64,000 nt of DNA from Streptomyces sp. cf386 (GCF_900103585.1 NZ_FNHV01000003.1:460011-524010), one strand, 5' to 3'; shown: positions 30,064 through 38,992, counted from the stretch's first letter. The notes: generated from the sequence alone by a model not told the origin. Numbers and translations are program-made.

Positions 30064-31290
30064 ATGAGCGCTGCAACCCCACCCACCGAGCGCCGGGTCT
30101 CCGCCCGAGTCGGCGCGATCTCCGAGTCCGCCACCCTCGCCGTGGACGCGAAGGCCAAGGCCCTCAAGGCCGCCGGGCGTCCGGTGATCGGCTTCGGCGC
30201 CGGTGAGCCCGACTTCCCGACTCCGGACTACATCGTCGAGGCCGCTATCGAGGCCTGCAAGAACCCGAAGTACCACCGCTACACCCCGGCCGGCGGTCTG
30301 CCCGAGCTGAAGGCCGCGATCGCCGCGAAGACGCTGCGCGACTCCGGCTACGAGCCCGAGGTCTCGCAGATCCTGGTCACCAACGGCGGCAAGCAGGCCA
30401 TCTACGAGGCCTTCGCCGCGATCCTCGACCCGGGCGACGAGGTCATCGTCCCGGCCCCGTACTGGACTACGTACCCGGAGTCGATCCGGCTCGCCGGCGG
30501 TGTCCCGGTCGAGGTCGTCGCCGACGAGACGACCGGCTACCGCGTCTCGGTCGAGCAGCTGGAGGCGGCCCGCACCGAGCGGACGAAGGTCGTCCTGTTC
30601 GTCTCCCCGTCGAACCCGACCGGCGCGGTCTACAGCGCCGAGGACGCCGAGGCCATCGGCCGTTGGGCCGTCGAGCACGGTCTGTGGGTCATGACGGACG
30701 AGATCTACGAGCACCTCGTCTACGGCGACGCGAAGTTCACCTCGCTGCCCGCGATCCTTCCCGAGCTGCGGGACAAGTGCATCGTGGTCAACGGTGTCGC
30801 CAAGACGTACGCCATGACGGGCTGGCGGGTCGGCTGGATCATCGGCCCGAAGGACGTCGTCAAGGCCGCGACCAACCTCCAGTCGCACGCCACGTCGAAC
30901 GTCTCGAACGTGGCCCAGGTGGCCGCCCTCGCCGCCGTCTCCGGCGACCTGGACGCCGTCGCGAAGATGCGCGAGGCCTTCGACCGCCGTCGTAAGACGA
31001 TCGTGCGGATGCTCAACGAGATCGACGGCGTGCTCTGCCCGGAGCCCGAGGGGGCCTTCTACGCGTACCCGTCGGTGAAGGCGCTGCTCGGTAAGGAGAT
31101 CCGCGGCAAGCGCCCGCAGGACAGCGTCGAGCTGGCCGCGCTGATCCTGGAGGAGGCCGAGGTCGCGGTCGTACCGGGCGAGGCCTTCGGCACTCCGGGC
31201 TATCTGCGGCTGTCGTACGCGCTCGGTGACGAGGACCTCGTCGAGGGCGTGAGCCGGATCCAGAAGCTGCTGGCGGAGGCCAGGGACTGA
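30064..31290 (+). CDS. aspC: PLP-dependent aspartate aminotransferase
   Basis: A 408-residue fold-type I aminotransferase that exchanges amino groups between aspartate and 2-oxoglutarate. The PLP Lys is K247 in [26 protein letters not shown] and the C-terminal YLRLSYA Arg motif are present. ATG 30064 ([11 protein letters not shown]) is preferred; ATG 30055 would add three residues. Gene position next to secE/tRNA-Trp matches other streptomycetes by memory. A terminator follows at 31307-31342. Confidence 0.95.
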   Translation: MSAATPPTERRVSARVGAISESATLAVDAKAKALKAAGRPVIGFGAGEPDFPTPDYIVEAAIEACKNPKYHRYTPAGGLPELKAAIAAKTLRDSGYEPEVSQILVTNGGKQAIYEAFAAILDPGDEVIVPAPYWTTYPESIRLAGGVPVEVVADETTGYRVSVEQLEAARTERTKVVLFVSPSNPTGAVYSAEDAEAIGRWAVEHGLWVMTDEIYEHLVYGDAKFTSLPAILPELRDKCIVVNGVAKTYAMTGWRVGWIIGPKDVVKAATNLQSHATSNVSNVAQVAALAAVSGDLDAVAKMREAFDRRRKTIVRMLNEIDGVLCPEPEGAFYAYPSVKALLGKEIRGKRPQDSVELAALILEEAEVAVVPGEAFGTPGYLRLSYALGDEDLVEGVSRIQKLLAEARD

Positions 31291-31306
31291 CGTTCGCTTT
31301 TCCGCC

Positions 31307-31342
31307 ATGGGACCGCCTCCGGATTTTCGGGGGTGGTCCCAT
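31307..31342 (+). terminator. Intrinsic terminator of aspC
   Basis: Stem 31307-31317 with 31332-31342 (11 pairs, one G-T) followed by TTGTTTGT. Confidence 0.8.
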
Positions 31343-31415
31343 TTGTTTGTGCGAGCAAGACCACTAAAGGGGAAACCGCTACCGGGACGACGGACACGTA
31401 CGGCAGGATCCTGGA

Positions 31416-32444
31416 ATGGAGCGTGTACGTGATGTCTCTGAACTGCCGAAAGCCCATCTGCACCTGCACTTCACCGGCTCGATGCGGCCGGCGACCCTGC
31501 TGGAACTGGCCGACAAATACGGCGTGCGTCTGCCCGAGGCGCTGACCGACGCACTGACCAGCGGGGAACCGCCGAAGCTGCGGGCGACGGACGAGCGGGG
31601 CTGGTTCCGCTTCCAGCGTCTGTACGACTCGGCGCGCTCGTGCCTGCGGCAGCCGGAGGACATCCAGCGGCTGGTCAGGGAGGCCGCGGAGGAGGACGTC
31701 AGGGACGGCTCCGGCTGGCTGGAGATCCAGGTCGACCCGACGTCGTACGCGCCCCGGCTGGGCGGTCTGATCCCGGCGCTGGAGATCATCCTGGACGCGG
31801 TGGAGACGGCGTCGCGGGACACGGGGCTGGGGATGCGCGTCCTGGTCGCCGCGAACCGTATGAAGCACCCGCTGGACGCCCGCACGCTGGCGCGGCTCGC
31901 GGTGCGGTACGCCGAGCGGGGCGTGGTCGGCTTCGGGTTGTCCAACGACGAACGCCGGGGCATGGCGCGGGACTTCGACCGCGCCTTCCACATCGCCCGC
32001 GAGGGTGGCCTGCTGTCGGCCCCGCACGGCGGCGAGCTGACCGGCCCCTCCTCGGTCCGCGACTGCCTGGACGACCTGGACGCGAACCGGATCGGCCACG
32101 GGGTGCGGGCGGCGGAGGACCCCCGGCTGCTGAAGCGCCTCGCCGACAGGGGCGTGACGTGCGAGGTGTGCCCCGCGTCGAACGTCGCCCTCGGCGTCTA
32201 CGAGAAGCCCGAGGACGTCCCGCTGCGGACGCTCTACGAGGCCGGCGTCCCGATGGCCCTCGGCGCCGACGACCCCCTGCTCTTCGGCTCGCGCCTCGCC
32301 GCCCAGTACGACATCGCCCGCCGGCACCACGCCTTCTCGGACGAGGAGCTGGCAGAGCTGGCCCGGCAGTCGGTGCGGGCGTCGGCGGCGCCGGAGGAGG
32401 TGAAGGGGAAGCTGCTGGCGGGGGTGGACGACTGGCTGGCCTAG
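31416..32444 (+). CDS. Adenosine deaminase family protein
   Basis: A 342-residue amidohydrolase-fold enzyme. Zinc ligands are recognisable: H16/H18 in PKAHLHLHFTG, the AAPHGGE-type segment SAPHGGELTGPSS, the GHGVRAAED His, and the Asp pair in MALGADDPLLF. All catalytic residues of the adenosine-deaminase superfamily appear present. The FTG after HLH, where DG or EG is usual, marks a sub-branch, so the exact substrate (adenosine, a modified adenine nucleoside or adenine) is not certain. It stands alone, 125 bases after aspC. Confidence 0.88.
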   Translation: MERVRDVSELPKAHLHLHFTGSMRPATLLELADKYGVRLPEALTDALTSGEPPKLRATDERGWFRFQRLYDSARSCLRQPEDIQRLVREAAEEDVRDGSGWLEIQVDPTSYAPRLGGLIPALEIILDAVETASRDTGLGMRVLVAANRMKHPLDARTLARLAVRYAERGVVGFGLSNDERRGMARDFDRAFHIAREGGLLSAPHGGELTGPSSVRDCLDDLDANRIGHGVRAAEDPRLLKRLADRGVTCEVCPASNVALGVYEKPEDVPLRTLYEAGVPMALGADDPLLFGSRLAAQYDIARRHHAFSDEELAELARQSVRASAAPEEVKGKLLAGVDDWLA

Positions 32445-32468
32445 CCCGCGTCGTCCGGTTCGACGGAG

Positions 32469-33065
32469 TCAGCCGGCGATGCCCGCGAGCAGCGTGCGGG
32501 CCAGCCGGGCGGCGAACTCGTCCACCGGCGGCCGTACCGCCTCCTTCGTCGCGTCATAAGCGAACGCCCGCTGCGCGCAGGCCCCCATCAGCAGCGACGC
32601 CGCCGCGAAGGTGTCCGCGTCGGTGCTGACCCGACCCATCTCCTGCTCGGCCCTCAGGTAGGTGTCGAGCTCCTGGATCGGCACATGCGGGCCCGCCCCC
32701 ATCTGTCGTACGGCGTCGTCGTGCCGCCGCTTGAGCTCGGTCTGCGCGTACAGCGACGCGGCGATCGGGAAGCTCTGCTCGTAGAACAGCGCGGCCTGGC
32801 GGGCGATCTCGGTGAGGTTCTCCTCCAGGGAGTGCCGACCGGGCTCGGCCGCGAGGCCGCTGAGCAGCGGCCGGAGTGGGGGCAGCCGCTCGGTGAGCAC
32901 CTGGATGAAGAGCTCCTCCTTGCTGGCGAAGTGCTTGTACAGCGCCGCCTCGGAGCACCCGGCCGCCCTCGCGATCTCCTTCGTCGTGGTCCGCGCCAGC
33001 CCGACGGTGAGCATCAGGTCGTGGGCGGCGTCGAGCAGTCGAACGCGGGTGGGCCGGTTTTCCAT
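32469..33065 (-). CDS. TetR-family transcriptional repressor
   Basis: A 198-residue repressor. The N-terminal helix-turn-helix (about residues 22-45, TTTKEIARAAGCSEAALYKHF) is typical TetR, and the C-terminal helical part should bind a small ligand. It is divergently transcribed from an NAD(P)-binding protein gene. Two 16-bp palindromes of the type GTGAGTnnnnACTCAC (33094-33109, 33126-33141) sit between them, the expected operators for autoregulation and control of the neighbour. Confidence 0.93.
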   Translation of the reverse strand: MENRPTRVRLLDAAHDLMLTVGLARTTTKEIARAAGCSEAALYKHFASKEELFIQVLTERLPPLRPLLSGLAAEPGRHSLEENLTEIARQAALFYEQSFPIAASLYAQTELKRRHDDAVRQMGAGPHVPIQELDTYLRAEQEMGRVSTDADTFAAASLLMGACAQRAFAYDATKEAVRPPVDEFAARLARTLLAGIAG

Positions 33066-33093
33066 GAAACGTCCAATCGCCCTTGACGGGTGG

Positions 33094-33109
33094 GTGAGTA
33101 CTTACTCAC
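33094..33109. promoter_or_regulatory. TetR operator candidate 1
   Basis: GTGAGTACTTACTCAC, with seven-base arms around two central bases, 29 bases from the repressor start. A TTGACG lies just before it on the plus strand. Confidence 0.7.
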
Positions 33110-33125
33110 TCTAGAGGAGAAGGGG

Positions 33126-33141
33126 GTGAGTGAATACTCAC
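33126..33141. promoter_or_regulatory. TetR operator candidate 2
   Basis: GTGAGTGAATACTCAC, with six-base arms identical to operator 1, centre 32 bp away (about three helical turns). Confidence 0.7.
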
Positions 33142-33171
33142 CCACCGAATCTCACCCATGCGGGAGACGGT

Positions 33172-33207
33172 ATGAAACCGGGAGATGCCATGAAACCGGG
33201 AGACGTC
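33172..33207 (+). repeat. Tandem 18-bp repeat at the translation start
   Basis: Two 18-bp units, each beginning ATGAAACCGGGAGA, abut the ATG at 33208. Both unit ATGs are in frame, so starts at 33172, 33190 and 33208 are all possible; the GGGAGA of each unit can serve as a ribosome site for the next ATG. Confidence 0.8.
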
Positions 33208-33840
33208 ATGAAGCTCACCGTCTTCGGTGCCACCGGAGGCATCGGCAAGGAGATCGTCCGCCAGGCACTGCACGCCGGTCACGAGGTCACGGCCGTCGTA
33301 CGGGACCCCGCTCGCTTCCCCCTCACCGGCGACCGCCTGGAGGTGTTCCGCGCGGATCTGACCGACCCCGAGGCGTTGCGCCCCGCCGTCGCCGGGCGGG
33401 ACGCGGTGCTGTCCGGGCTCGGCGCCCGCAGCCGTAAGGACGCCGGGATCGCGGCCCGTCTGACGCGTACGGTGCTCGGTGCCCTGGACGCCGAGGGGGT
33501 GCGGCGGCTGGTCGTGGTGAGCGCGGCGCCGGTCGGCCCCGAGCCGGAGGGCGACGGGTTCGCCGACCGGGCGATGCGCGGCATCGTCTCGGCCGCCCTC
33601 AAGGACATCTACACCGATCTGCGGGAGATGGAGGCCGAGTTGGCCCGCAGCGCCACGGAGTGGACGGTCGTACGGCCGCCCCGTCTTCAGGACAAGCCGC
33701 TCACCGGCTCGTACCGGACGGTCGTGGGCGGGTTCCCGGTCCGGGGCCGCTTCCTGGCGCGCGCCGATGTGGCGCACGCCATGCTGGCGGCGGTCCGTGA
33801 CCGGGCCACGGTGAAGCAGGGCGTGGGCGTCGCCTACTGA
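33208..33840 (+). CDS. NAD(P)-binding atypical SDR (NmrA/SDR_a5-like)
   Basis: A 210-residue Rossmann protein; the core begins MKLTVFGATGGIGKEIVRQAL with GxxGxxG, and TVVRPPRLQD replaces the YxxxK region of classical SDRs, so it is an atypical family member (NmrA or biliverdin-reductase-B-like). ATG 33208 fits the family; two upstream in-frame ATGs in an 18-bp duplication could add 6 or 12 residues. It is likely repressed by the divergent TetR protein. Substrate unknown. Confidence 0.88.
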   Translation: MKLTVFGATGGIGKEIVRQALHAGHEVTAVVRDPARFPLTGDRLEVFRADLTDPEALRPAVAGRDAVLSGLGARSRKDAGIAARLTRTVLGALDAEGVRRLVVVSAAPVGPEPEGDGFADRAMRGIVSAALKDIYTDLREMEAELARSATEWTVVRPPRLQDKPLTGSYRTVVGGFPVRGRFLARADVAHAMLAAVRDRATVKQGVGVAY

Positions 33841-33874
33841 GGCCGCCCGCGGCCGCGCCCGCGGCAAGAGGGCC

Positions 33875-34930
33875 CTACAGGCTGACGCCGACCGTCACCG
33901 GCTCGTTGACCAGCGTGATGCCGAAGGCCTCGCGAACGCCGGCGACGACCTCGCGAGCGAGCGCGAGGAGATCCTCGGTGGTCGCCGCACCGCGGTTGGT
34001 GAGGGCGAGGGTGTGCTTCGTGGAGATGCGGGCGGGGCCGGTGCCGTACCCCTTGGTGAAGCCCGCCTTGTCGATGAGCCAGGCCGCGGAGGTCTTGGTG
34101 TGGCCCTCCCCCGCCGGGTAGGCGGGCGGCTCCACGCCGTCGCCGAGACGCTCGCGCACGCGCGCGTGGAACGCCGAGAACTGCTCGTCGGTGAGGATCG
34201 GGTTGGTGAAGAAGGATCCGGCCGACCAGGTGTCGTGGTCCTCGAGGTCGAGGACCATGCCCTTGCCGGTACGCAGCTTCAGCACGGTCTCGCGGGCGGC
34301 GGCCAGGGGCACGCGGTCACCGACGTCGACGCCGAGGGCGCGGGCCGTCTCGGCGTACTTGACGGGGGCGGAGAGTCCGTCGGCGTCCTCCAGCCTGAAA
34401 CGGACGCGCAGGACTACGTAGCGCTCGGGGTCGGCCTTGAAGCGGCTGTGGCGGTACGAGAAGGCGCACTCGGCCTTCGGGATGACGACGGTTTCGCCTG
34501 CCTGGCGGTCGTACGCGATCACCTCGGTGATCGTGGCGGAGACCTCCTGACCGTAGGCGCCGACGTTCTGGATGGGCGTGGCGCCTGCGGAGCCGGGGAT
34601 TCCGGCGAGGCACTCGATCCCGGCGAGCCCGGCCTCGACGGTGCGGGCGACGGCATCGGTCCACACCTCGCCGGCGGCCAGCTCGAGGGTGGTGCCGTCC
34701 AGCTCGAAGCCCTTGGTGGCGATGACGAGCGCGGTGCCCTCAAAGCCCTTGTCACCGATGACCAGGTTCGATCCGCCGCCGATGAGCAGCAAGGGGGTCG
34801 CCTTGGCGTCCGCCTCGCGCACGACGTCGATCACGTCGGCGTCGGTGGTCGCGGTGACCAGGCGGGTGGCGGGGCCGCCGAGGCGGAAGGTGGTGAGAGG
34901 GGCGAGGGGGGCGTCGTGGAGTTCCTGCAC
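33875..34930 (-). CDS. murB: UDP-N-acetylenolpyruvoylglucosamine reductase
   Basis: A 351-residue FAD enzyme that makes UDP-MurNAc for peptidoglycan. I place the start at GTG 34930 (VQELHDAPLAPLTTFRLGGPA), where the family begins. The FAD-binding segment LLIGGGSNLVIGD, the Arg of FSYRHSRFK and the catalytic Ser in SAGSFFTNPI are present. It is a type I, long-loop enzyme. Confidence 0.95.
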   Translation of the reverse strand: MQELHDAPLAPLTTFRLGGPATRLVTATTDADVIDVVREADAKATPLLLIGGGSNLVIGDKGFEGTALVIATKGFELDGTTLELAAGEVWTDAVARTVEAGLAGIECLAGIPGSAGATPIQNVGAYGQEVSATITEVIAYDRQAGETVVIPKAECAFSYRHSRFKADPERYVVLRVRFRLEDADGLSAPVKYAETARALGVDVGDRVPLAAARETVLKLRTGKGMVLDLEDHDTWSAGSFFTNPILTDEQFSAFHARVRERLGDGVEPPAYPAGEGHTKTSAAWLIDKAGFTKGYGTGPARISTKHTLALTNRGAATTEDLLALAREVVAGVREAFGITLVNEPVTVGVSL

Positions 34931-35119
34931 GGGCACAAGGGTACGAGACGGGGTGCCTCCGGCGGTGGGGCCGGGGATGCCTGCGGCGGACGACGCGGGT
35001 TCGGTGGGGTGCGCGTAGCGCCTGCGGTCCCAATGAAGGCGGCAGTGATGTAGGGCGAGACGTAAGGGGCGCCCCACCATGGAGAACGCCCCTTACCTCG
35101 CGGCACGCACGCGTGCCGT

Positions 35120-35548
35120 TCACGCAAGCTGTACGACCGCCCGCGACATCCCGAGCACCTTCTGTCCGGCGCTCTTCACGGTCAGGTCCACGCGAACCTG
35201 GTTGTCGTCGAGCTTGGCCGCGACCTTGCCGCTGACCTCGATCGTGGCGCCCTGGTCGTCGTTCGGTACGACGACGGGCTTGATGAAGCGGACGCCGTAC
35301 TGGACGACCGCACCCGGGTCGCCGGTCCAGTCGGTGACCACGCGGATCGCCTCGGCCATGGTGAACATGCCGTGCGCGATGACGTCCGGCAGGCCGACCT
35401 CTTTGGCGAACTTCTCGTTCCAGTGGATCGGGTTGAAGTCACCGGAGGCACCCGCGTACTGGACGAGCGTGGCTCGGGTCACGGGAAAGGTCTGGGTGGG
35501 CAGTTCGGTGCCGACCTCGATGTCGCCGTACGCGATCTTCGCCGTCAT
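35120..35548 (-). CDS. MaoC-like (R)-hydroxyacyl dehydratase subunit (HadB-like)
   Basis: A 142-residue hot-dog protein. The hydratase motif GDFNPIHWNEKFA supplies the catalytic Asp and His. It follows, by five bases, the gene for a second hot-dog protein that lacks this motif, the arrangement of the HadAB dehydratase of fatty-acid elongation in Actinobacteria. Together they should dehydrate 3-hydroxyacyl-ACP (inference for the substrate). Confidence 0.85.
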   Translation of the reverse strand: MTAKIAYGDIEVGTELPTQTFPVTRATLVQYAGASGDFNPIHWNEKFAKEVGLPDVIAHGMFTMAEAIRVVTDWTGDPGAVVQYGVRFIKPVVVPNDDQGATIEVSGKVAAKLDDNQVRVDLTVKSAGQKVLGMSRAVVQLA

Positions 35549-35553
35549 CGGTC

Positions 35554-36018
35554 TCAGGCCTCCCCTTCTGCGGAGTCCGCGCCACGGGCGACGAGCTTCG
35601 TCCAGGCGGTCACGACGTGCTCCCCCGCCTCGTCGTGGACCTCGCCGCGGATGTCCAGGATCTCGTTGCCCGCCATGGACTTGATGGCCTCGATGGTCGA
35701 GGTGACGGACAGCCGGTCGCCGGCGCGCACCGGGCGGGTGTAGGCGAACTTCTGGTCGCCGTGCACCACCCGGCTGTAGTCCAGGCCCAGCTGGGGGTCG
35801 GCGATGACCTGTCCCGCGGCCCTGAAGGTGATCGAGAACACGAAGGTCGGCGGAGCGATCACATCGGAGTGGCCGAGCGCCTTGGCGGCCTCCGGGTCCG
35901 TGTACGCCGGGTTGGAGTCCCCCACCGCCTGCGCGAACTCCCGGATCTTCTCCCGGCCCACCTCGTAGGGGTCGGTGGGCGGGTAAGTCCGCCCCACGAA
36001 GGACTGGTCGAGCGCCAT
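35554..36018 (-). CDS. UPF0336/HadA-like dehydratase partner
   Basis: A 154-residue hot-dog fold protein (MALDQSFVGRTYPPTDPYEVGREKIREFA...) with the N-terminal FAS1-dehydratase type helix GDSNPAYTDPEAAKALGHSDVIAPPTF. It lacks the catalytic His of its partner, as HadA and HadC subunits do, and would supply substrate binding. Translationally linked to the MaoC-like gene. Confidence 0.85.
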   Translation of the reverse strand: MALDQSFVGRTYPPTDPYEVGREKIREFAQAVGDSNPAYTDPEAAKALGHSDVIAPPTFVFSITFRAAGQVIADPQLGLDYSRVVHGDQKFAYTRPVRAGDRLSVTSTIEAIKSMAGNEILDIRGEVHDEAGEHVVTAWTKLVARGADSAEGEA

Positions 36019-36106
36019 GGCTCGGCACCTCCTGCTGTCTGCCTGGTGTCTGCTCTGGGCGGCCCGTGGTCGGCCGGAACCGACCGGTAACCGGGCCCGA
36101 AACGAC

Positions 36107-36140
36107 GCGAGGCCGCCCCCACTTTCGGGGGCGGCCTCGC
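36107..36140. terminator. Terminator after rpmG
   Basis: A perfect 14-bp stem (36107-36120 with 36127-36140) with an ACTTTC loop, 14 bases after the rpmG stop. Confidence 0.8.
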
Positions 36141-36153
36141 GTACGAGCCTGAT

Positions 36154-36318
36154 TTATCGCGTCTCGCGGTGCGCGGTGTGCGCGTTGCAACGCGGGCAGT
36201 GCTTCTTCATCTCCAGTCGGTCCGGGTTGTTACGCCGGTTCTTCTTGGTGATGTAGTTCCGCTCCTTGCACTCCACGCAGGCCAGCGTGATCTTCGGGCG
36301 GACGTCGGTGGCAGCCAC
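36154..36318 (-). CDS. rpmG: 50S ribosomal protein L33
   Basis: A 54-residue protein read from GTG 36318 with AAGGAG at 36326-36331. Product [21 protein letters not shown]... ends HTAHRETR. Two CxxC pairs (CVEC, CPRC) show it is the zinc-binding (C+) form, so it may be swapped for a zinc-free paralogue under zinc limitation, as known in Streptomyces. Confidence 0.95.
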   Translation of the reverse strand: MAATDVRPKITLACVECKERNYITKKNRRNNPDRLEMKKHCPRCNAHTAHRETR

Positions 36319-36408
36319 GTGAGTGCTCCTTGACGAACGGATGGGATTGGTTTAACGCAAGAAAGAGTAGCCGATCGAAGGACCGACCCCGCAATCGGCT
36401 ACTGTCAG

Positions 36409-36481
36409 TAGCGGTGACCGGACTTGAACCGGTGACACAGCGATTATGAGCCGCTTGCTCTACCGACTGAGCTACACCGCT
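36409..36481 (-). tRNA. tRNA-Met (CAT)
   Basis: 73 nt, acceptor AGCGGTG/CACCGCT with discriminator A, anticodon CAT in the loop CTCATAA, T-loop GGTTCAAGTCC. The first acceptor pair is A-T, so it is not the initiator type; elongator Met is the likely identity, with CAT-decoding tRNA-Ile2 not fully excluded. Confidence 0.92.
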
Positions 36482-36527
36482 GTGATGCGATCGGGCCCCG
36501 CCTTGCGACGGGAACCTCACACACCAG

Positions 36528-36600
36528 AGCCCCAATACGGAATCGAACCGTAGACCTTCTCCTTACCATGGAGACGCTCTGCCGACTGAGCTATTGGGGC
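36528..36600 (-). tRNA. tRNA-Thr (GGT)
   Basis: 73 nt, acceptor GCCCCAA/TTGGGGC with discriminator T, anticodon GGT in the loop ATGGTAA, T-loop GGTTCGATTCC. It precedes tRNA-Met and rpmG on the same strand. Confidence 0.94.
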
Positions 36601-36611
36601 GAGCGATGAAG

Positions 36612-36641
36612 ACATTACACGCTCGGCTGCCGTTCACCCAA
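36612..36641 (-). promoter_or_regulatory. Promoter of the tRNA-Thr/tRNA-Met/rpmG unit
   Basis: On the minus strand TTGGGT (36636-36641) and TAATGT (36612-36617), 18-bp spacer, 11 bases before the tRNA. The -10 is good and the -35 is moderate. Confidence 0.5.
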
Positions 36642-36885
36642 ATCCGTTTCGCGGCCCCTCCCTGCGGCCGATCGGCTGACCGCGCAGACGCCTCGCAGGC
36701 CACTGCGGCACCGCGGACGGGGCTCCCGTTCGGCGGGCCACACCGGTACGACTATTGCGCTCCTGCACGCCAGGGCCGGATCGCCACCCTAGGCTCGTCT
36801 CACTCTGCGTGATCTTGCGTGCCCGGCGCAGTACCCAGCACCGTCCCCGTAGCCCCGACGCGCAGCCCCGAGCCTCTGGAACGCG

Positions 36886-38151
36886 ATGCCCGACAGCCAG
36901 CCCCAGCCGCCCCACTCGTCGTCCTCATCGGGCTCGTCCGGACCGGCCGACCCGTCCGCACTGCTGCTGTGCGGGGCACGGCTCACCGACGGCCGGACCG
37001 TGGACGTACGGCTGGGCGGCGGGCGCATCGAGGCGGTCGGTACGGCCGGGAGCCTGGCGGGTGACGGCACGCGCGCGTGCAGCGCGCGCGTGGACCTGAG
37101 CGGCTATCTGCTCCTGCCGGCCCCGGCCGAACCGCACGCCCACGGCGACACCGCCCTCTCCGCCGACGAGGGCGGGCCGGTCTCGTACGACCCCCACGAC
37201 GTCCAGCGCCGGGCCACCGAGGCCGCGCTGCTCCAGCTCGGGCACGGGGCGACCGCACTGCGGGCACACGTGCGCGTGGGCGACGTCCAGGGTCTGGGCG
37301 CGCTGGCCGCCGTCCTGCAGGCACGTCGTTCGCTGCGCGGGCTCACCGAGTTGACGACGGTGGCGATGCCCCGGCTGCTGACCGGCGTGGCCGGCGCCGA
37401 CGGGCTCGCGATGCTGCGGGACGCGCTCAAGATGGGCGCTTCGGTGGTCGGCGGCTGTCCCGACCTGGATCCGGATCCGACGGGTTACGTGGAGGCGGTC
37501 CTGGAGGTCGCCTCGGAGCACGGCTGCCCCGTCGACCTGCACACCGACGCCACCGACCCGGCCCGCCTGGCCCGCCTCGCCGCGATGGCCGGCGGGCTGC
37601 GCCCCGGTGTGACGCTCGGACCGTGCGGCGCCCTGGGACGCCTGCCCGCCCAGGTCGCCTCCCGCGCCGCCGACCAACTCGCGGCAGCCGGAGTGACGGT
37701 GGTGTGCCTGCCGCAGGGCGGCTGCGGGGGCGTCGAACGGCGGGCCACGGCGCCCGTACGACTGCTGCGCTCCGCCGGCGTGCGCGTCGCGGCCGGGAGC
37801 GGCGCCCTGAGGGACGTATCGAACCCGGTGGGACGGGGTGACCCGCTGGAGGCCGCCTACCTGCTCTCCTCGCGCCATGGGCTGCGTCCCGAGGACTCCT
37901 ACGACGCCGTGAGCGCGTCGGCGCGTGCGGTGCTGGGCCTGCCGGAGGTGCGGGTGGAGGCGGGCTTCCCGGCCGAACTGCTGGCGGTGCGCGGAGACCG
38001 GCTGGCGGGGGCGCTGTCACTCGCGTACAGCCGCATCGTGGTGCATCGGGGGCGCGTGGTGGCACGGACGAGCGCGGTGCGGGAGTACTGCAACTCGGCT
38101 GTGGCCGCGGAGTTGGGGTTGCCTCGGCAGGGGCGGGGGGAGCTGTCCTGA
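36886..38151 (+). CDS. Cytosine-deaminase-like amidohydrolase, catalytic residues largely lost
   Basis: A 421-residue amidohydrolase-fold protein aligned by eye with CodA-type deaminases. The first metal pair is kept (H84/H86 in AEPHAHGD) and so is the next His (H219 in PVDLHTDA). But the catalytic Glu position is Ala222, the following metal-side His (SHT in CodA) falls at Pro246 in TLGPCGAL, and the metal Asp (GHDD in CodA) falls at GSGALRD. If the alignment is right, it is a pseudo-enzyme or has a changed reaction. The Ser-rich first 20 residues are low complexity. It stands alone between the tRNA cluster and an oxidoreductase gene. Confidence 0.8.
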   Translation: MPDSQPQPPHSSSSSGSSGPADPSALLLCGARLTDGRTVDVRLGGGRIEAVGTAGSLAGDGTRACSARVDLSGYLLLPAPAEPHAHGDTALSADEGGPVSYDPHDVQRRATEAALLQLGHGATALRAHVRVGDVQGLGALAAVLQARRSLRGLTELTTVAMPRLLTGVAGADGLAMLRDALKMGASVVGGCPDLDPDPTGYVEAVLEVASEHGCPVDLHTDATDPARLARLAAMAGGLRPGVTLGPCGALGRLPAQVASRAADQLAAAGVTVVCLPQGGCGGVERRATAPVRLLRSAGVRVAAGSGALRDVSNPVGRGDPLEAAYLLSSRHGLRPEDSYDAVSASARAVLGLPEVRVEAGFPAELLAVRGDRLAGALSLAYSRIVVHRGRVVARTSAVREYCNSAVAAELGLPRQGRGELS

Positions 38152-38333
38152 GGGGTGGCGTGGATGTGGGTGGAGTGGTGCTGGGGGTCTTTGCACGCCG
38201 GGCGCCCACGCGCGGGCGTGCGCCCCATGGACGTAACTGTGCGCCTCTTTAGCATGCGCCACGCACCTTGGACACCTGAGGCGTGGCTGAAGTCGTGCGG
38301 CGGATGCGGCCGTCCGGGCGTACGGTCGGAAAC

Positions 38334-38990
38334 ATGCGCATTGTCATCGCTGGTGGTCATGGTCAGATCGCGCTGCGGCTGGAGAAGCTGCTCGCCGCGC
38401 GCGGGGTCGAGGTCGCGGGGATCATCCGCAAGGCCGAGCAGGGCGACGACCTGCGGGAGGCCGGCGCCGAACCCCTCCTGCTGGACCTGGAGTCGGCCTC
38501 GGTCGACGAGGTCGCGGGGCATCTGCGGGGCGCGGACGCGGCGGTCTTCGCGGCCGGCGCGGGGCCCGGCAGCGGGTCGGCCCGCAAGGACACGGTGGAC
38601 AAGGGGGCGGCGGTCCTGTTCGCGGACGCGGCGGTCCGGGCGGGCGTACGGCGCTTCGTGGTCGTGTCGTCGATGGGCGCGGACCCGGGGCACGAGGGCA
38701 GCGAGATCTTCGACGTCTACCTGCGCGCGAAGGGCGAGGCCGACGAGTACGTCCGTGGCCTGGACGCCCTGGACTGGACGATCCTGCGCCCCGGCGCGCT
38801 GACGAACGACGCCGGCACCGGCCAGGTACGCCTGGAGGCCCGCACCGGCCGCGGCCCCATTCCGCGCGACGATGTGGCCGCCGTACTCGCGGAGTTGCTC
38901 GAGACTCCGGCTACGGCCGGTCTGACGCTAGAACTGATCAGTGGCTCGGCTCCGGTGTCGGTGGCGGTGAAGTCGGTGGCGGGGAACTGA
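38334..38990 (+). CDS. NAD(P)-binding atypical SDR
   Basis: A 218-residue Rossmann protein from ATG 38334 (MRIVIAGGHGQIALRLEKLL) with GxxGxxA near the N-terminus, an Asp-rich strand end and a WTILRPGAL segment. Such SDR_a5/YwnB-like proteins bind NADP and are of uncertain substrate. The next gene starts three bases later. Confidence 0.88.
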   Translation: MRIVIAGGHGQIALRLEKLLAARGVEVAGIIRKAEQGDDLREAGAEPLLLDLESASVDEVAGHLRGADAAVFAAGAGPGSGSARKDTVDKGAAVLFADAAVRAGVRRFVVVSSMGADPGHEGSEIFDVYLRAKGEADEYVRGLDALDWTILRPGALTNDAGTGQVRLEARTGRGPIPRDDVAAVLAELLETPATAGLTLELISGSAPVSVAVKSVAGN

Positions 38991-38992
38991 AG

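Noticed and set aside
34931..35080. Extra 50 codons at the murB start
   Set aside because: Not part of the MurB family and composition is arginine/proline random; VQELHDAPLAPLTTFRLG is the family start.
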